Both the position numbers and the translations under genes were made by a program. This document shows positions 41,588-51,372 of a DNA stretch of 64,000 bases, piece after piece. Location: the NCBI RefSeq assembly GCF_032714615.1, contig NZ_JAWDKA010000006.1, positions 62,001 through 126,000 on the forward strand, given 5' to 3'. Source of the stretch: Methanorbis furvi. Lineage in GTDB: Archaea > Halobacteriota > Methanomicrobia > Methanomicrobiales > Methanocorpusculaceae. Below the pieces are notes generated by a model. It made no database searches, was not told the DNA's origin, and was given only the letters and a program-made list of their open reading frames with translations. Position 1 is the stretch's first letter. Each line of letters begins with the position of its first letter.

Positions 41588-44500
41588 GTGTGTGCTGATA
41601 TTATGCGATTTATTTGTTTCGATATGGATAGTTCTACGGCTGGAACGAAGCTCAGGCGTAGGGTTGTGCTGACTGTTTTGATGCTTGTTTTCTGCTGTGT
41701 GCTGATGGCGGGAGCTGTGAGTGCGGGGGATACGGATTACTGGGTTAGTCCGGATGGTAAGGGTGGTGGTGAAACTGAAAGTGATCCTACGAATCTTCAA
41801 GATGCCCTGACGACGATTTATAATGCTGCATCTGCATCTTCTGTGACGTACACTATACACATGTCAGGGGGTGAGTACAACTTCAGGACTAGCGGATTGA
41901 ATTACATCATGATAAATCAAACCAAGTATCAGAATCTGATTCTTGTTGGTGATGGGCCAGGCACAGTAGATGTGCGAAGTCAGATCTTTATTAATGGTGG
42001 ATCCAACAAAAATTTTGGACCGGAAACCTTAGCTTTCAAAAATATTACCTTCAATCTCTCTGCCCCTGAGTACGGAAAAACGATTTCAAGTGATAGCAAG
42101 AATGGTAGTGTGGTCCTGAGCAACCTGTCTGGTTCGATTGTTTTCGGTGCTACTGGTGGCACTGATGCGACGCGCTATGGACACAACGTCCTCGTTGAAA
42201 ATTGTACTTTTCTGGGTAACCACACAGTAGGGCAGGATACCAAAAATCTAACATACGGTATTCTGTCGCTCTCAGGCTCTGGACCTAAGAATGTCACCGT
42301 TATTTCTTCAACGTTTACGGGAGGATTCACTGGTATTTCTTTCTACGGTGAAGGTCTGACCGTTATATCCTCTGAGATTTCCGGGACGGGGGAAGGAGGC
42401 ATTAATATTGCAGAAAATCAAGGGATAAATGTCATTATTTCTGATTCGAATATTAGCTCAAGAGAATACGCGGTTCGTACATCCAAAAATATCACGATCG
42501 ACAACAGTACTCTTTCCTCCTCTCTTGATAAAAGTGGTACAGTATTTTTGCGTAATACTGGTGGTGATGTGTTGATTCGAGATAGTATCCTGCTCGGTTC
42601 TACATTGATCTACTTTGACCCTGTTAAGACTCCGTTGTATAAACCCACCTCATTCGCTGCTCCAAATAATTTCTGGGGAACAGCGGGGGGAGTTGCAAAA
42701 AATCCTACCGGGGATGGTATCTTTGGTGGCAATGCAGCCTCATATCCAGACAGAACATCTGTACTTCCTTACTATACTGCTCTGAATAATGATGGGACGA
42801 TTAATAAGAGCAGCCTGAGTACAACGATACCTCTGACTCCGGGCACAACTCTTCCGGGCGTTGCGTGGACCGATAATGGCAACGGTAGCTGGAATCTGAC
42901 TCTTAGTGATGCTGCCTCTGGTACTGCCGGCTCACCAAAAAATTATCAGATTACAACGTCATTCATCTTTGATCGAATCTCAATCGACGCAAAATACGTC
43001 CGCATTGACGGTGCCAATGTTCCGCTTACGCTGAAAACAACAATAGCTGATTCGTACAATGTTCCGTTTTTGGTTTCGAAAGAAAATGTAGTTCTTGAAA
43101 ATCTCAATATCACTGCAGTTACCCCTAATGGAAAACTCAATACCTGGGGTATTGTTCAGTTTGGTGCCAACGCCAAAAATGGTATTCTGAAAAACAGTAT
43201 TATTGATGCCAGTGCGGTTACGGAGACAGACGGAACTGCAGTGGTGAATCTTTATGCAGAGAACACTACCGTGGAAAGCTGTGTCCTTTATGCAGCTAAC
43301 TCTGTGAACAGCAGCAGTCAGTGTATTTTTGTACACAAAGATGAATGCAAGGTGATAAACAACAGACTGTACCCAGGAAAATCACTTGCTGAACCAAAGA
43401 CAAAGACGGTAGATGGTTCAATATATTATAGGACTACTTCAAGCAGTGCCGGAGTTCGGTTGATTCATGGGGTAACTGATACCCTCATCACAGACAATTT
43501 AATCGTTAGTGATCATGGTGCATCTGACGCTACCCGGAACAGTGGAATTTCATTCGATGGCACGAGTGGTTCTACGATTACCCTTACGGTCACGAACAAC
43601 ACCTTTGACCTTTCAACCAAAGTAAAGACAGTGAATACGAATTACAAAGGCTTGAACGGCATGACGCTCGTCGGCGGAGGATATGGAACCGTCTTCTATC
43701 TGAACCCGGACACAGCACCCACTATCATTCTGAAGATGGACAACAACACAGTGAAAGGCGCTGCATATCTTGTTGATGCAGACAATGAATCCAGCATTCA
43801 GTCCATTACTCTGAAAGGTACGATTTACAATAATGACTTCTCTGGTATAGGCACCGGTAAAGATATTATTGTCAATAACTCCAATAAAGAAAATTTCCTT
43901 GTCTATACGGATTTGAAATTTAATATCACGCCGACAGATGGTAAGAACATCAAAGGTGGAAATTATCTTTCAGGCAACTGGTGGGGAACATGGTCCTCTG
44001 TCAAAAAGAGCACCACCGGCTACCTGACCTATGCCAACGCCGCTGAGGCAAAAGCCGCAGGGCTTCCGGTCGCTGACCTTGCCCCACTCGTCAGCGTGGG
44101 AACTCCGACCGGAACAATCAAGATCACCGGCAATTTGTCCGTTGAAAACAAAAACAGCGCTCCCACACTCCTTACTGCCACGTTCAGCGACGGAACTCTG
44201 GCAACCAATGCGGTATGGACTGTCGAACCTACAGGCGTTATCACACTGTCCGGAACTTCCGGATCTTCTGTGTCCTACACTCCGCTAAAAGTCGGCAATG
44301 CCACGGTAACGGCAACTGCCGATGTGGGTGGTAGTCAGGTCACGACGTCTGTTATCATCACAGTGTACGAAAAGGCAGAGCCGCATATTCCGATCGCAGA
44401 ACCAACGAAGAAAGAGAATGGCGAGACTGTTATAACATCCCTTGCTGGCGGCAGTCCGATTGAAGTTCCTGCAGGCAATCCAAACATCGCTGTTATCGAG

Positions 44501-45544
44501 GATACGTCCTCCGGTACAACGATGATAGTGTTCTTCAAGGAACCCCAAACAACAGGGACTCATGCCTCTGTGGAAGGAAATGTAACCGAAGTTGTCGTTG
44601 CCTACAAGGAATCTCAGGCTGTTCCTCCGGCATCTGGAGACAAAATGCCGACCAGTGTGAAGTATCAGCTGAACCTGAGTCTGGAGAATGTAACCACCAT
44701 ACTGCCAACAATTAACCCTGCCTTTAACACCACAGTCGCAGGAAAAATTCCTGCAGGATACGCTGCCGCTGCCATGATCACTGCTGAAGGCGATCTGGAC
44801 CAGATCAATTACAATCTCAGCAAGTCCGGATATACCATTGAAGTAACCTTCATCGTTCCAAAATCCTGGATTGATCAGATGGGCGGCAGTAAGAGTCCGA
44901 AGATCAAAGGATATCACATCAAAGGAGATTTGGTTGAGGAAGTTCCTCTTGGCGATATCAGTCCAACCGATGACGGAAACTACTTCCGTGTCACGTTGAA
45001 AGGAAAATCCTTCTCGAACTATGTTATGGCCGGATCTACTGCAAGTCCAGGTCCGAACCCGGGACCCCAGCCTGTTCCCTCATCCAGCTCCTCTGACGGC
45101 AACATGGAGGACGCCTTCCGCGTCCTCTTCGACACAAATGGCGGCAGCTTCGTACAGCCGGCAACCGGCCTCTCCTATGGTGACCGTGTGCCGGAACCGG
45201 GCACGCCAACGAAGGACGGTTATGTCTTTGGCGGCTGGTACAAGGATGAGGCGATGAACATTCTCTGGATCTTCAAAGAAGATGCTCTTCCGGGCGACAT
45301 GACGTTGTATGCGAAATGGATCTCGGGCAGCACTGTCACAGCCACTTCCCCGAAGAGTGACTCAGCCACACAGCCGGTCGCCGCAGCAATGCAGCAGCAG
45401 ACCACCTCTTCAACGCAGAGCACAGCGTCGTCTCCGACAACACCTGCCGGCATTTCGCCGACTATGACACAGGCACCCGCTCCGGTACTTGGTATGCTGG
45501 TCGGTCTGCTTGCGGCGGGAATCTTCCTCAGAAGGAGAGAGTGA
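41588..45544 (+). CDS. Giant modular surface protein (beta-helix, Ig-like, InlB-type repeat, CTERM anchor)
   Basis: A 1318-residue secreted protein. A long signal peptide ends near AGAVSAG (about 46). Residues 50-800 are Asn/Ser/Thr/Gly-rich short strands typical of a right-handed beta-helix, with many N-x-S/T sequons. About 835-920 is a group 2 Ig-like domain, 940-1150 a domain like those found before PGF-CTERM tails, and about 1180-1245 a Listeria-Bacteroides (InlB B-repeat) module, VLFDTNGGSFVQPA to YAKWIS. A Ser/Thr/Gln linker leads to MTQAPAPVLGMLVGLLAAGI and RRRE, a sorting tail. It probably belongs to the cell envelope or acts as an adhesin. The start is uncertain: GTG at 41588 matches the paralogue, ATG at 41603 is an alternative. 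Confidence 0.82.
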   Translation: MCADIMRFICFDMDSSTAGTKLRRRVVLTVLMLVFCCVLMAGAVSAGDTDYWVSPDGKGGGETESDPTNLQDALTTIYNAASASSVTYTIHMSGGEYNFRTSGLNYIMINQTKYQNLILVGDGPGTVDVRSQIFINGGSNKNFGPETLAFKNITFNLSAPEYGKTISSDSKNGSVVLSNLSGSIVFGATGGTDATRYGHNVLVENCTFLGNHTVGQDTKNLTYGILSLSGSGPKNVTVISSTFTGGFTGISFYGEGLTVISSEISGTGEGGINIAENQGINVIISDSNISSREYAVRTSKNITIDNSTLSSSLDKSGTVFLRNTGGDVLIRDSILLGSTLIYFDPVKTPLYKPTSFAAPNNFWGTAGGVAKNPTGDGIFGGNAASYPDRTSVLPYYTALNNDGTINKSSLSTTIPLTPGTTLPGVAWTDNGNGSWNLTLSDAASGTAGSPKNYQITTSFIFDRISIDAKYVRIDGANVPLTLKTTIADSYNVPFLVSKENVVLENLNITAVTPNGKLNTWGIVQFGANAKNGILKNSIIDASAVTETDGTAVVNLYAENTTVESCVLYAANSVNSSSQCIFVHKDECKVINNRLYPGKSLAEPKTKTVDGSIYYRTTSSSAGVRLIHGVTDTLITDNLIVSDHGASDATRNSGISFDGTSGSTITLTVTNNTFDLSTKVKTVNTNYKGLNGMTLVGGGYGTVFYLNPDTAPTIILKMDNNTVKGAAYLVDADNESSIQSITLKGTIYNNDFSGIGTGKDIIVNNSNKENFLVYTDLKFNITPTDGKNIKGGNYLSGNWWGTWSSVKKSTTGYLTYANAAEAKAAGLPVADLAPLVSVGTPTGTIKITGNLSVENKNSAPTLLTATFSDGTLATNAVWTVEPTGVITLSGTSGSSVSYTPLKVGNATVTATADVGGSQVTTSVIITVYEKAEPHIPIAEPTKKENGETVITSLAGGSPIEVPAGNPNIAVIEDTSSGTTMIVFFKEPQTTGTHASVEGNVTEVVVAYKESQAVPPASGDKMPTSVKYQLNLSLENVTTILPTINPAFNTTVAGKIPAGYAAAAMITAEGDLDQINYNLSKSGYTIEVTFIVPKSWIDQMGGSKSPKIKGYHIKGDLVEEVPLGDISPTDDGNYFRVTLKGKSFSNYVMAGSTASPGPNPGPQPVPSSSSSDGNMEDAFRVLFDTNGGSFVQPATGLSYGDRVPEPGTPTKDGYVFGGWYKDEAMNILWIFKEDALPGDMTLYAKWISGSTVTATSPKSDSATQPVAAAMQQQTTSSTQSTASSPTTPAGISPTMTQAPAPVLGMLVGLLAAGIFLRRRE

Positions 45545-45605
45545 GTACTCTCATCATCCGCTGCGTTCGAGCCGCAGGCGAGTGAATCCGAGCCGGTTTG
45601 ATTCT

Positions 45606-45643
45606 GTGGGCTGCTCCGCCCGTTTCGGGCGGGAGCTGCCCAC
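45606..45643 (+). terminator. GC-rich hairpin after the first surface gene
   Basis: GTGGGCTGCTCCGCCCG and CGGGCGGGAGCTGCCCAC are imperfect inverted copies around a TTT loop, 62 bases after the stop. No T-run follows, so it may act in mRNA stability as much as in termination. Confidence 0.4.
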
Positions 45644-45664
45644 ATTAGAATCGAAGCGGGGCGG

Positions 45665-45745
45665 ATGACTCAGGCACCCGCTCCGGTACTTGGTATGCTG
45701 GTCGGTCTGCTTGCGGCGGGAATCTTCCTCAGAAGAAGAGAGTGA
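45665..45745 (+). pseudogene. Orphan 26-codon C-terminal anchor fragment
   Basis: An in-frame ATG-to-stop segment encoding MTQAPAPVLGMLVGLLAAGI through RRRE, identical at the protein level to the last 26 residues of the gene ending at 45544. The flanking DNA after both stops is also the same (GTACTCTCATCATCCGCTGC). It is the leftover 3' end of a lost surface gene, or a partial tandem duplication. Confidence 0.8.
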
Positions 45746-46158
45746 GTACTCTCATCATCCGCTGCGTTCGACCTTCATGCGAGTGTGACCCTGTTTACCG
45801 GGGAAACCGGGCATGATGCAGGAGCGGCATGCGAGTAAGAAAATAAATTATTTTTTTTTCAAAGAGTTTTTTTGATGTATTTTGATGGTATAATTACGGC
45901 TTCAGATTTTCCGATTTTTTGTTTGTTTTTGGTTTGCGGGATTTGGTTAGGGTTGTTTTGTGGCTGCGGGTGTTCTGAGCAGTTCGGGTTTTATTTTGTG
46001 CGGTATTCCCTAGGTATTTCCTTTATGTTTTTTGTATATTTTTTATTTTTTCATTATTTTTTGTTCTGTTCGGATATGTTGATATAGGTGGGAGTGCTAA
46101 TGTTATGGTTATCTCTCGGGGGCGTGGGATAGTTATTTCTGGCTGATCTGCTTTTCCG

Positions 46159-49100
46159 ATGTGTGCTGATATTATGCGACTTACGAGTTTAGATACGGAT
46201 AGTTCTACGGCTGGAACGAAGTTCAGGCGTAGGGTCGGGCTGACGATTTTGGTATTGATTTGCAGCTGTGTGCTTATGGCGGGAGCTGTGAGTGCGGCGG
46301 AACCAATTGATGGTGTTGCGTATGTGGAAAATTCTTTGGTGACTGATCCTGGGAACAATTATACTACGCTGAATGATGCTGTGAAGGCTGCCAATGCGGC
46401 GACCTCCGAAATCACGAAGATTGTTCTCAAAGCTGGGGATCATTATTCCGGTGGCGTCCAAACTATCGACTCTAATTTGGTGGCTGAGCAGATAGAGATA
46501 AAACGCAAAGATCTGATAATCACTGGTGAAGGAGCTATTGGTGCGGACGATTTCTATCCTTCGGTGCTTTATTGCCATAATGAGACTGAGGCTAATTCGA
46601 TGGCTCGTGGGCTGGACATAGCTTCTGGTGCGACCGATGTGACTCTCAAAAATTTCAGTATTGTTGTGAGTGATAAATCACTGTATGGAGCAGTTATTGC
46701 GGCGTATGCAAACGATTTTGTTATGGAAAATTGTACGGTTGACCTGAAAGGAAATATTGGTGAGAGCAAATACATTTTCGATGCAGCCTCTTTGAATGCT
46801 GGTGGAACCCACATCATTCGAAACAACATTTTCCGCTCCGAGACAACCAAGACGGCGTGGACCGTTTATGCTGGTAACTACAAAGTTCAACGTACTGGTT
46901 TGCTCACTTTTACCAATAATACCATTATCGGTAATTTCACCTATGGTCTCAATCAGATTGTCGGAAATTATATCATCACTAACAATAACTTTTCCCTTGA
47001 TTCAGGTAGTTTCGCTGGTATCAGAATTGTGGTGACTGACAATGAGAGCACGGGTGCTGTGTACTCGTACAGAAATATCACCAACAATATCTTCGGAGCT
47101 AATCTGCCAACAGCCGTCCATATTTATCCGATGAATATTACTAAGACAGAGCCAAAAGTCTTCATACCTGTCACGATGTACGATAATATGATCCCTTCCA
47201 TCACTGGAAATCAGATTAAGAACACGTCAGGTTACATTGTTGATATCAGCCTCGTGAGATTCGCGGACTATTTTGCGGAATTAACATCGATACCTCAGAT
47301 ATCAACAAATACGAATATCCACTCGGGTGGTGGGGTTCCAATCATATTATCCGCAGACAAAACACATCGTTATCTCGCCCCTGCCGACGGCACAACCATG
47401 CCGCTGGTTCCGGGTGTTAATCTGTCTGGTGTAACGTGGACTGGTGACGACACAAGCGGATACACGCTTACGATCAGCAAAGACGGCACGTATAAGCTGA
47501 TGAGTGATGTTACGCTTACTGAGATGTCGGTGATCCAAAATGTGGTCACACTCGATCTGAACGGACACACTATGTCTACTATTTCGGATATGCACAGCGG
47601 AGCCAATGGATCTAAGGACAACACCGCACTGCTTCAGAATTTGGGAACACTGATAATTACTGACAGTAGTTCCGGCAAACCCGGAAAACTGGAGGTGATG
47701 GCGATAAACAATGCGGCTTGGAACTCTGCGTCCGCTGTTATCTCGAATGGAGGAACACTCACCATTGCGGGAGGAAACATTGTGCATAAGGGAGGGACAG
47801 ATATGTCCTATGCCATCGACAGCCTATCTGGAAGTTCTAACGTGAATCTCACAGTGAATGGCGGGACTCTCAGATCTGAAAAATATGTTACCATCCGTGC
47901 GTTTGCAAACTCACCTGCTGTATGGTCCAATATCACGATAACTGGAGGAGAACTCATCGGAGCAAAACGGGTTGTCTGTATTCAGGAGCCGAGCAGTACA
48001 GTGGATAGTTTAAGTTATCTGAATATCACCGGCGGAACCTTCAAGCTTGATAATACCAGCGATACAGCAGTTCCGCAGCAGGGAATTGTTGTCTTTGAGC
48101 ACTATAAAAATGGTACCGGACTTTTCGCTGATATTTCCGGCGGAACCTTTGAGGCCGATCCGATTTGGGGTATGATCACCTTCGGTGATGATAGTCCTAA
48201 AGGGGGTGACGGTAAAAATACGACAGTACGCGTCACTGGCGGAACGTTCACATATGGTGGGTCTAAAAAAGCAGTCTACAATGTAACTGGTGCATCCAAT
48301 ACACCTGACAAGACAAGTAATGTAAGAATCCTCATGGGCGGATTCTACTTACAGGACGTGACTGAGTTCTGTGCCCCTGGCTACGCTACATCCACAATCC
48401 AGATGAATGGGAAGGGCTACTATGCTGTAGTCAAAGGTGTCGCCCCAAGTATCGCCAAGGACACTGTAACAACAACCGGCGACGGTCAAGCCACTGTAAA
48501 ATTATCCGAGAATGAGGGAACCTATGATTCTACAACCAACACAGCGAGCCTGTCTGCCGGTCAGGGAGTAACGTTGAATATCACCTTCGACGGAACTCAA
48601 ACCGGTGATATTTCGAGTGGTATATCCGGTCCCGTTGCGTCGATGGAAGTGGTCTATAAGGATTTAGAGCTGGATACTGGCAAGACCGTAACTGTAGATG
48701 TTCCTCTGACATCTAACGATCCGGCAAAAATTACTCAGATACTTCCAACACTCATCTCACCACCAGAAAGCACGATAACCAATGTGGACAACTCGCTCAA
48801 AGGTCAGTATACCAACATTGTACTCTATGCACTCGTTGAGGCTTCTTCAAGCAATATGGCGGCTTTCAACGCTGCAATTCCCAGTGGCGGCATGACCCTT
48901 ACCTTCAAAATTCCCGCATCAGTACTTGGTGAGAGTCCCACATTCCTCATTGCACACTTTGGTGAAAATGGCGTATTGAAGGAAGTACTTACACCCTCCA
49001 GCGCAGTAAAAGAAGGAGATGTATGGGTAGTCACAGTAATCGGACATAATTTCTCCGGATACGGAGTGTTTACCGGTAATAAAATATCCAATCAGGGCGG

Positions 49101-49593
49101 CAGTGGCATACCAGTCAATCCACCAGTTTACAGTTCCTCTGACGGCAACATGGAGAACGCCTTCCGTGTCCTCTTCGACACAAATGGCGGCAGCTTCGTA
49201 CAGCCGGCAACCGGTCTCTCCTATGGTGACCGTGTGCCGGAACCGGGCACGCCAACGAAGGACGGTTACGTCTTTGGCGGCTGGTACAAGGATGAAGCGC
49301 TGAACATTCTCTGGATCTTTAAGGAGGACGCTCTTCCGGGCGACATGACGTTGTATGCGAAGTGGATCTCAGGCAGCACTGTCACAGCAAGTTCCCCGAA
49401 GAGTGACTCGGCCATGCAGCCAGTTGCCGCAGCAATGCAGCAGCAGACCACCTCTGCGACCGCGGCTGTTTCATCCGCGGCGACAACTTCGCCTGCCGGC
49501 ATTTCGCCGACTATGACCCAGGCTCCTGCACCTGTTGTTGGTATGCTGGTTGGTCTGCTTGCGGCGGGAATCTTCCTCAGAAGAAAAATCTAA
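46159..49593 (+). CDS. Giant modular surface protein, paralogue
   Basis: A 1144-residue paralogue of the gene at 41.6 kb. The first 45 residues (MCADIMR, SSTAGTKFRRR, VLMAGAVSA) and the last 155 (InlB-type module VLFDTNGGSFVQPA to YAKWIS, linker and MTQAPAPVVGMLVGLLAAG tail) are nearly identical to it, even in DNA, whereas the middle is different: a short-strand beta-helix in 60-420, then a second set of repeats with GGT/GGTF motifs (470-760) and a domain of about 200 residues before the InlB module. Many N-glycosylation sequons suggest AglB modifies it. It probably stands on the cell surface. Confidence 0.82.
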   Translation: MCADIMRLTSLDTDSSTAGTKFRRRVGLTILVLICSCVLMAGAVSAAEPIDGVAYVENSLVTDPGNNYTTLNDAVKAANAATSEITKIVLKAGDHYSGGVQTIDSNLVAEQIEIKRKDLIITGEGAIGADDFYPSVLYCHNETEANSMARGLDIASGATDVTLKNFSIVVSDKSLYGAVIAAYANDFVMENCTVDLKGNIGESKYIFDAASLNAGGTHIIRNNIFRSETTKTAWTVYAGNYKVQRTGLLTFTNNTIIGNFTYGLNQIVGNYIITNNNFSLDSGSFAGIRIVVTDNESTGAVYSYRNITNNIFGANLPTAVHIYPMNITKTEPKVFIPVTMYDNMIPSITGNQIKNTSGYIVDISLVRFADYFAELTSIPQISTNTNIHSGGGVPIILSADKTHRYLAPADGTTMPLVPGVNLSGVTWTGDDTSGYTLTISKDGTYKLMSDVTLTEMSVIQNVVTLDLNGHTMSTISDMHSGANGSKDNTALLQNLGTLIITDSSSGKPGKLEVMAINNAAWNSASAVISNGGTLTIAGGNIVHKGGTDMSYAIDSLSGSSNVNLTVNGGTLRSEKYVTIRAFANSPAVWSNITITGGELIGAKRVVCIQEPSSTVDSLSYLNITGGTFKLDNTSDTAVPQQGIVVFEHYKNGTGLFADISGGTFEADPIWGMITFGDDSPKGGDGKNTTVRVTGGTFTYGGSKKAVYNVTGASNTPDKTSNVRILMGGFYLQDVTEFCAPGYATSTIQMNGKGYYAVVKGVAPSIAKDTVTTTGDGQATVKLSENEGTYDSTTNTASLSAGQGVTLNITFDGTQTGDISSGISGPVASMEVVYKDLELDTGKTVTVDVPLTSNDPAKITQILPTLISPPESTITNVDNSLKGQYTNIVLYALVEASSSNMAAFNAAIPSGGMTLTFKIPASVLGESPTFLIAHFGENGVLKEVLTPSSAVKEGDVWVVTVIGHNFSGYGVFTGNKISNQGGSGIPVNPPVYSSSDGNMENAFRVLFDTNGGSFVQPATGLSYGDRVPEPGTPTKDGYVFGGWYKDEALNILWIFKEDALPGDMTLYAKWISGSTVTASSPKSDSAMQPVAAAMQQQTTSATAAVSSAATTSPAGISPTMTQAPAPVVGMLVGLLAAGIFLRRKI

Positions 49594-49803
49594 ATCTATT
49601 TTTTTTTTGAAAAAAGTAAGTGAGTCAATGGTGAGTGCGGCCTCGTGTGAAAAGAAAACCGCAAATCCACGCAAATGCGGTTTCTTTTTCTCATCATGCC
49701 CACTCACCACTAACCCGCTTACATTTTTCAGAAAAAAATCGACTAAATCTTTTTGTGAGAGTACACACAATGTGAAACTCCTATTTTTTTCAAAAAAAGA
49801 AAA
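49594..49803. repeat. Family D repeat with hairpin
   Basis: Contains AAGAAAACCGCAAATCCACG shared with 4522-4541. AAAGAAAACCGCA and TGCGGTTTCTTT (49651-49689) pair as a hairpin. The segment TTTTTCAGAAAAAAATCGAC and TAAATCTTTTTGTGAGAGTA (about 49724-49763) recurs at about 53503-53534. It lies between convergent genes. Confidence 0.7.
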
Positions 49804-50028
49804 TTACATGTTTTCCAGAAACTTCTTCAAAGCACTCCAGTCACGAACAGTGAGAATGCCTGCGGCAGTCTGCTTCTCATGATGATTCAGTTCCTTTGAG
49901 TTGTGAATACCATCGGAAAGCTTCGCAATCCGCACCTCAAGAACATCATTATCACCCTCTTTCAAAATCGCAGCAACCTGCTCAAGATATGCCACAATCT
50001 CTGCCTTCTTAGCTGCACTTGTTGTCAT
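49804..50028 (-). CDS. Small helical protein of unknown function
   Basis: A 74-residue acidic protein made of predicted helices (AEIVAYLEQVAAILKEGDND, SKELNHHEKQTAAGILTVRD), without Cys, membrane segment or known motif. The TATA-like GTATATTGC (about 50050-50058, minus strand) sits at leaderless distance from the ATG at 50028, supporting a real gene with its own promoter. I do not recognise the family. Confidence 0.6.
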   Translation of the reverse strand: MTTSAAKKAEIVAYLEQVAAILKEGDNDVLEVRIAKLSDGIHNSKELNHHEKQTAAGILTVRDWSALKKFLENM

Positions 50029-50077
50029 ACGTTATAATCATCCCTCATGCAATATACACGCTTTGGTCGTAGCACAT

Positions 50078-50737
50078 TCACAGATCAACCTCCACGTATT
50101 TTCTCACCGATATCAGATAAAATGCAAAAATTACCGGCACAGAAACCAAAATCGGCACCCAGCAAAACGATTCCAGCATTCCAAGAAATTCCGACAGATT
50201 TCCATGCAGCGCCAGAACATAAAACATCAGAGAGAACAGCGGCCCGTTAGTCAGAAGAACAAGCATCACCAAAAATATCCACGTAGCTGACCTCTCCCCA
50301 AAATAATAAATTCCGGCAAGAGCGGCCGAACAACAGATCAGAGCAGCTCCCGAAAAAATCAAAATCCCGGCAAACGGACTCGTGAAAATATCTCCCCAAA
50401 TCTCAAAACCAAAAACCATCATGGCCATGGCAAGAGCTGTTGCAAAAACTGCCGCAGCAGCAGTCAGCACAACCATCTCCAAAAACCGTGCACGCACAAT
50501 CTCCTCTCGTGTCATTGGCAGAGCTGCCGCATACAATCTCCACCTCGTCTTTGAATCCTCATTAATTGCAATAAGCGGAAACGCAGCGCCGAAAAAGATC
50601 AGTATCCCGTATACCGTAATCCACAAACCAATTGCGCTGAAAAACATCAGCAGAATTACCGCAGCCACAATCACCGCCACAGCAAGCAGCGCTTTTCGCA
50701 TCATCAGAAAATCCTTCACAAACAATCCCCGCATCAT
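50078..50737 (-). CDS. ABC-2-type transporter permease, third
   Basis: A 219-residue membrane protein with six hydrophobic segments and the family N-terminus MRGLFVKDFLMMRKALL. A conserved internal phrase, ALPMTREEIVRARFLE, follows the second segment, as in its two upstream paralogues. It is the last gene of the GntR-ATPase-permease-permease-permease operon, one base from the preceding gene. Confidence 0.82.
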   Translation of the reverse strand: MMRGLFVKDFLMMRKALLAVAVIVAAVILLMFFSAIGLWITVYGILIFFGAAFPLIAINEDSKTRWRLYAAALPMTREEIVRARFLEMVVLTAAAAVFATALAMAMMVFGFEIWGDIFTSPFAGILIFSGAALICCSAALAGIYYFGERSATWIFLVMLVLLTNGPLFSLMFYVLALHGNLSEFLGMLESFCWVPILVSVPVIFAFYLISVRKYVEVDL

Positions 50738-50738
50738 C

Positions 50739-51365
50739 TCAGTTCACATCCCACCGCTCATACGCAGCCAGCGAAACCCGCCATGACACCGGCAGCCCGA
50801 CAAGACCGGCAACTGCGAGCGCAGCAGCAATCCAGCCAACCATCGGCTGGATCATCATATATGGTGCATACACTGCAAGATTCGGCAGTATCGCAACAGC
50901 AATAATCGCAAAAACACCGATGTTCATCCGGTACCGGTAAAACACCGCAAGCGTCACATCAAACACCAGCAGCGCTCCCCCCATAATTCCTATCCACCAC
51001 ACAAGCGGAGAAATCCCCAGCAGGTCTGCATGACCTGCCGGCAGAAAAATTTCGGCAAGGAGGGCGGACGCAAAACAAAGTGTGGCGACAGCCCCGAAAC
51101 AGAGAAGACCGAACTGATACCTGGCAGCCACAATCTCCCGTCGCGTCCGCGGCAGAGCAAGAGCATACCGGTCAAAACGGCTGGTCGTATCCATAGTCAT
51201 AGCATTAAGCGGCATCAAAATCGCAAAAAATGCCATAATCAGATACGAAACACATCCGATCCCAAGCGGCACCAGAAATCCTGCAATGATAACCGATGCC
51301 CCTCCCAGAATAAGGAATGCCTTTCGCAGATACAACCAGTCCTTCAGGATCAGCCCGTTCATCAT
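50739..51365 (-). CDS. ABC-2-type transporter permease, second
   Basis: A 208-residue paralogue of the neighbouring permeases: six hydrophobic segments, N-terminus NGLILKDWLYLRKAFLIL and the phrase ALPRTRREIVAARYQ between segments 2 and 3. Three paralogous permeases with one ATPase suggests alternative heteromers or a gene family expanded in place. The substrate is unknown. Confidence 0.82.
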   Translation of the reverse strand: MMNGLILKDWLYLRKAFLILGGASVIIAGFLVPLGIGCVSYLIMAFFAILMPLNAMTMDTTSRFDRYALALPRTRREIVAARYQFGLLCFGAVATLCFASALLAEIFLPAGHADLLGISPLVWWIGIMGGALLVFDVTLAVFYRYRMNIGVFAIIAVAILPNLAVYAPYMMIQPMVGWIAAALAVAGLVGLPVSWRVSLAAYERWDVN

Positions 51366-51372
51366 TTTCGCC

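Larger units (their letters stand above)
45545..46158. other. Intergenic region between the surface genes with duplicated fragments
   Basis: It holds a GC-rich hairpin (45606-45643), an orphan copy of the surface-protein tail (45665-45745) followed by a second copy of the flank TGAGTACTCTCATCATCCGC, then an AT-rich stretch, and from 45993 a copy of the leader found before the first surface gene, including GTATTCCCTAGGTATTTC and GGATATGTTGATATAGGTGG. Confidence 0.75.

Noticed and set aside
39638-49593. Complete provirus or integrative element
   Set aside because: No integrase, capsid, terminase or duplicated tRNA end is visible; only a helicase and possible origin are supported.
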